Assembly: GCA_037380725.1 (NCBI GenBank) | Contig: JARRRL010000192.1 | Coordinates: 1-7,650 of the forward strand | Direction: 5' to 3' | From: JARRRL01 sp037380725 | GTDB taxonomy: Bacteria > Pseudomonadota > Gammaproteobacteria > Pseudomonadales > JANQJO01 | Length of the DNA stretch: 7,650 nt | Part shown: piece by piece, positions 4,968 through 7,650 of the stretch | Numbering within the stretch: position 1 is the first letter of the stretch | Layout of the letters: each line of letters starts with the position of its first letter | Program-made: the position numbers and the translations under genes | The notes under the pieces: model-generated | What the model was told of the DNA's origin: nothing | Databases searched by the model: none | What the model saw: only the letters and a program-made list of their open reading frames with translations

Positions 4968-7650
4968 TCACGGTTCCAACGACAGTTGTTGTACACGCTC
5001 TTGAATTCGACACAGCGTCTGAAAACCACAACGTTCGCAGGTTTTCGCGCCTTCAATTGGATCCACCACCGCCAAACCAGCCAGATATTCCTCCGCCGAC
5101 TGCGTTAAAGTTTGCCGCCACAGCGCCGTGCGTTGAGTCCAATCGCTCTCTGGGCGAATACCCCGTGCTTTGGCAGCATCGTGCATCACCGCTACGCCCT
5201 CCGCCACCAGCCCTCTCACAACTGGCTTATCCACTTTAACCACCGCGAATAACAAACCACGCGTTTTCGGCAACAACGCGACCCCATATAACGGCAATTG
5301 CGGCGCCTGCAGACGCTTACCAAACCACTGCCCCACATCCACCGCACCCGTCTTATAATCCATCACGAGCCACGCCCCATCCGGCGTTTCATCCACGCGA
5401 TCAACGCGCAGCGACAACGGCATGCCCGCTAGCTCCATCTCCATAGACGCTTCCACTGACACCACCCGAAAGGGCTCACGCTGCTTGTCGTACGATAACC
5501 ACGCCATGATGACGCGGCGCAATCGGTGTTCCTCGTTTGCCAATAAGGCCTCCCCCAAAAACAGACCGGGTGGCAAGGTCATCGCCTGAACCGTACGCTG
5601 CACGTGTTCCGTCACCAACTGCTCCAAGGCATCCGGTGCCAAACGCAAAAGGGCTTCTTGATCGCCGAGCGTTTTCCAAATGGATTCCAACACGCCGTGC
5701 ACCAACACACCCCGCTCAAGCGGTCCCAAACCCAAACCCGGTACCGACGGCAGATTTAAACCCAAGCGATAGCGCACAAACGCTTTAAACGGACACTCCG
5801 CAAAGGTTTTCAGTAATTGGGTTCCCCCCCGCACACGAGTACGATCACCGATAACTGGCGCGTGGGTTTCTGCATGCATCACCCACTCCGCGCGCGCCGT
5901 GCGGTTTGCCTCCGTTTGCTCAGTAGACCAATCCGGAAATGAGGCGATCAAACGACTCGGGCTCATCTCTCGCCCCCCGATCCGCGCCGGCCAACTGAAA
6001 CACACTTCACCATTTAACGCCTGAAATGCTCGCACAATCTCACGCGCTAAAGCCAATTCACGCGCGGGTGTGGCCCGCAAACTGTTGTAATGCGTTTGCA
6101 AGGACAAGGGCAACAAGGGATGCGGACGTGCGGCGGCGGGTAGCGCATCGCTGTGCGCCCCCAGCACCCAAAGCGCATCAAACGGCTGCTCCAACGCCTC
6201 TAAAATACCCAATATTTGCACAGGCGTTTCTCTGGACTGCGGCTGAAATAACTGCGTATTCAACAATTCCAATAAAAACCGCGCGGCCACCGACATCGTC
6301 ACGGACTCACCCAATCGCTCCAGCACCGACAACATCGCAGCCCACTGCTCCCGCACAGCACCCCATCGTTTCAGTTGCTGGTATTCCACCGAATCCAAAC
6401 CCGCATCACCCGGCCAACCCCATATCGACAGCAAGTGATCCAAGCACGCCGGTATTCGATGTGCTGCGCCCACCGTGTCGCTTGTCGTATTCAGATTTTC
6501 AAACCACGCGACCCCCTGCGCCAAGGCCGCTTCCCAGGCAGGACACGCTGACAAATCCGCTGCCAATCCCGCTTGACGCCATTCGCGATGTAACGCCGAC
6601 ACCGACCAACGCCGCTGTTGTAAGGTCGAAATACACTCCCACAAGCGCCACCGAGCCCATCGCTCCGTCTCACTGCGCACCACATAGGGCGATACCAGCA
6701 ATTCCCGCACATCCTGCTGATTCATGCTCCCTTGCGCAAAGGCCAAGACCGCCGTCACCACACGGTAAAGCGGCAACGAGGCCAAACGTGTCCCCCCACT
6801 CAAATTGACCCATTCGGCCAGCGGCGAAGCTTCCAAACTGGCGTCCGGCAACATCAATCGCGCCGAGGGATGCCGCGTCGCGACCCACTGTTCAACCCAT
6901 TCACGCTCTACATCGAGTTTGCGGGTTGGCAAGTCGGGCACCACCAACGCCACTTTCGCCGTTGGGCTCGTGCGTTGGCCAATCCAACGAATGGCGTCTT
7001 GCAATGCCGTGGTTTCGTCTTCCGAGCGCCACTGACCACAAGCCCCTAGGCCTCCATTACCATTATCGTCGTCATTGTCATTGTCATCTTTGTCCTTTGT
7101 TTCCGCTGTTACCTCTGTAACCGCTGCGTTTACCGCCACATTTACCGCCAATTTCTTCGCACCATCGCAATAACGAGCCAACGACTCGCGATACGGTGTG
7201 ACACCCCACACACGCGGCATGGCCTCAAACAAACGCGCTTCCGCAGGCATCAATTCCGAAAACCCCAACCAACAACAGGTATCCAAGCGCCTCATTGCCG
7301 CATCCGGTAGCGCCACCAAAGCCCGTAACACATCCGCAGACGATAACACCTTCAATTCGGCGCAAATCTGCCGAAATTCACGCAACCATTGCACATAGAA
7401 CACGTGGTCTCCCACCGCGTGAGCCTCGATTTCTTGGGTTTTCATGCACCAACCGCATTGAATGCGATACGCCTCTTGAGCCGACTTCGCCAAACCGCCC
7501 GTGTCCAGCAAATCAATGCCCGATGTGGCGGACACCAGCTTCTGCCAAATGACCCATTCTTCCGGACCACTCAATACGCGCAAACGTCCAGCAAAACGAT
7601 GATCCGACGGTAGCGTGTAACGCCCCAAGCGCCATTGCTCTTGAATCCAT
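4968..7650 (-). CDS. AddB-like PD-(D/E)XK nuclease, probable DNA repair protein (5' end outside window)
   Basis: About 893 residues are visible. The frame is open to the window edge (WIQEQWRLGRYTLPSDHRF), so the TTG at 7628 is an internal leucine, and the true start lies further upstream. The protein matches what I know of the AddB-related 'probable DNA repair protein' family (TIGR03623, about 900 aa). Counting from that TTG, the C-terminal nuclease has H644 (VLVHGVLE), D743 (RVDRVD), D757 and K759 (MDYKTG), and Q777/Y781 (QLPLY). Cysteines 612 (FAECPFKAF), 864, 867 and 873 (CERCGFQTLC) have the spacing of the AddB 4Fe-4S cluster, with one Cys before and three after the nuclease core. Residues about 161-193 are a repetitive linker (AVNVAVNAAV and an Asp/Asn-rich run). 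It should pair with the AddA-like protein encoded downstream to process DNA ends for recombination. The stop is TGA at 4970-4968. Confidence 0.93.
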   Translation of the reverse strand, partial: WIQEQWRLGRYTLPSDHRFAGRLRVLSGPEEWVIWQKLVSATSGIDLLDTGGLAKSAQEAYRIQCGWCMKTQEIEAHAVGDHVFYVQWLREFRQICAELKVLSSADVLRALVALPDAAMRRLDTCCWLGFSELMPAEARLFEAMPRVWGVTPYRESLARYCDGAKKLAVNVAVNAAVTEVTAETKDKDDNDNDDDNGNGGLGACGQWRSEDETTALQDAIRWIGQRTSPTAKVALVVPDLPTRKLDVEREWVEQWVATRHPSARLMLPDASLEASPLAEWVNLSGGTRLASLPLYRVVTAVLAFAQGSMNQQDVRELLVSPYVVRSETERWARWRLWECISTLQQRRWSVSALHREWRQAGLAADLSACPAWEAALAQGVAWFENLNTTSDTVGAAHRIPACLDHLLSIWGWPGDAGLDSVEYQQLKRWGAVREQWAAMLSVLERLGESVTMSVAARFLLELLNTQLFQPQSRETPVQILGILEALEQPFDALWVLGAHSDALPAAARPHPLLPLSLQTHYNSLRATPARELALAREIVRAFQALNGEVCFSWPARIGGREMSPSRLIASFPDWSTEQTEANRTARAEWVMHAETHAPVIGDRTRVRGGTQLLKTFAECPFKAFVRYRLGLNLPSVPGLGLGPLERGVLVHGVLESIWKTLGDQEALLRLAPDALEQLVTEHVQRTVQAMTLPPGLFLGEALLANEEHRLRRVIMAWLSYDKQREPFRVVSVEASMEMELAGMPLSLRVDRVDETPDGAWLVMDYKTGAVDVGQWFGKRLQAPQLPLYGVALLPKTRGLLFAVVKVDKPVVRGLVAEGVAVMHDAAKARGIRPESDWTQRTALWRQTLTQSAEEYLAGLAVVDPIEGAKTCERCGFQTLCRIQERVQQLSLEP
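7052..7089. repeat. Hexanucleotide/trinucleotide slippage tract in the nuclease gene
   Basis: Short repeats of CCATTA (two copies) and GTCATT (two and a partial copy) run together with GTC triplets. On the minus strand they encode an Asp/Asn/Gly run (KDDNDNDDDNGNGG) inside a linker. All repeats keep the frame. Confidence 0.7.
7128..7151. repeat. 12-bp in-frame tandem duplication in the nuclease gene
   Basis: GTTTACCGCCAC (7128-7139) is followed by ATTTACCGCCAA (7140-7151), differing at the two end bases. It encodes the repeated AVNVAVNAAV. It lies about 40 bases from the Asp/Asn tract, so the linker grew by at least two slippage events. Confidence 0.75.

Noticed and set aside
4871..5239. Plus-strand frame running across the N gap
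   Set aside because: It includes undetermined bases and overlaps the well-supported 3' end of the nuclease gene on the other strand.
6026..6808. Plus-strand frame of 260 codons, Pro/Ala/Thr-rich
   Set aside because: It is antisense to the AddB-like nuclease gene, and its composition is what an opposite-strand shadow of this gene would give.
7628..7628. TTG at 7628 as the start codon of the nuclease
   Set aside because: The frame remains open with family-like sequence (WIQEQWRL) up to the window edge, so the gene begins outside the window. The ATG at 7650-7648 is out of frame.

Overview
The window looks like part of a draft-assembled bacterial chromosome, most likely from a gammaproteobacterium. 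That placement is an inference from the type of DNA-repair genes and from a small membrane protein that resembles gammaproteobacterial hypothetical proteins. There is a 35-base run of N at 4919-4953, so this is not finished sequence.

Layout. The left end (1-507, plus strand) carries the 3' end of a gene for a glycine-rich hydrophobic protein, followed by a small gene for a predicted two-helix membrane protein. A stretch at 508-1027 is visibly AT-richer. It holds no convincing gene, only one 50-codon reading frame with a good Shine-Dalgarno sequence, plus an inverted repeat with a T-run that suits termination of the leftward genes. The remaining six kilobases are read leftward (minus strand). 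First in transcription order is an AddB-like nuclease gene (7650 to 4968) whose 5' end lies outside the window. A 224-base spacer (4744-4967) follows, with three 20-bp direct repeats and the assembly gap. Last is an AddA/RecB-like UvrD-family helicase-nuclease gene (4743 to 1028) that is split into two reading frames by a single-base frameshift inside helicase motif V.

Function. The pair resembles AddAB: one subunit with a SF1 helicase and a C-terminal nuclease, the other with a degenerate helicase-like region, a PD-(D/E)XK nuclease and four cysteines placed as in the AddB iron-sulfur cluster. Such enzymes process double-strand DNA ends for recombination. All recognisable helicase motifs and both nuclease active sites are present across the pieces. 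The enzyme would therefore be complete if the frameshift were a sequencing error, which I consider more likely than a real mutation.

Most unusual points: the frameshift inside motif V; the periodic repeat cluster and gap between the two subunit genes; and at least six separate short in-frame tandem duplications scattered through both genes, each in a predicted linker. I did not find a clear new system. The least explained part is the possible toxin/immunity-like pair at the left end.
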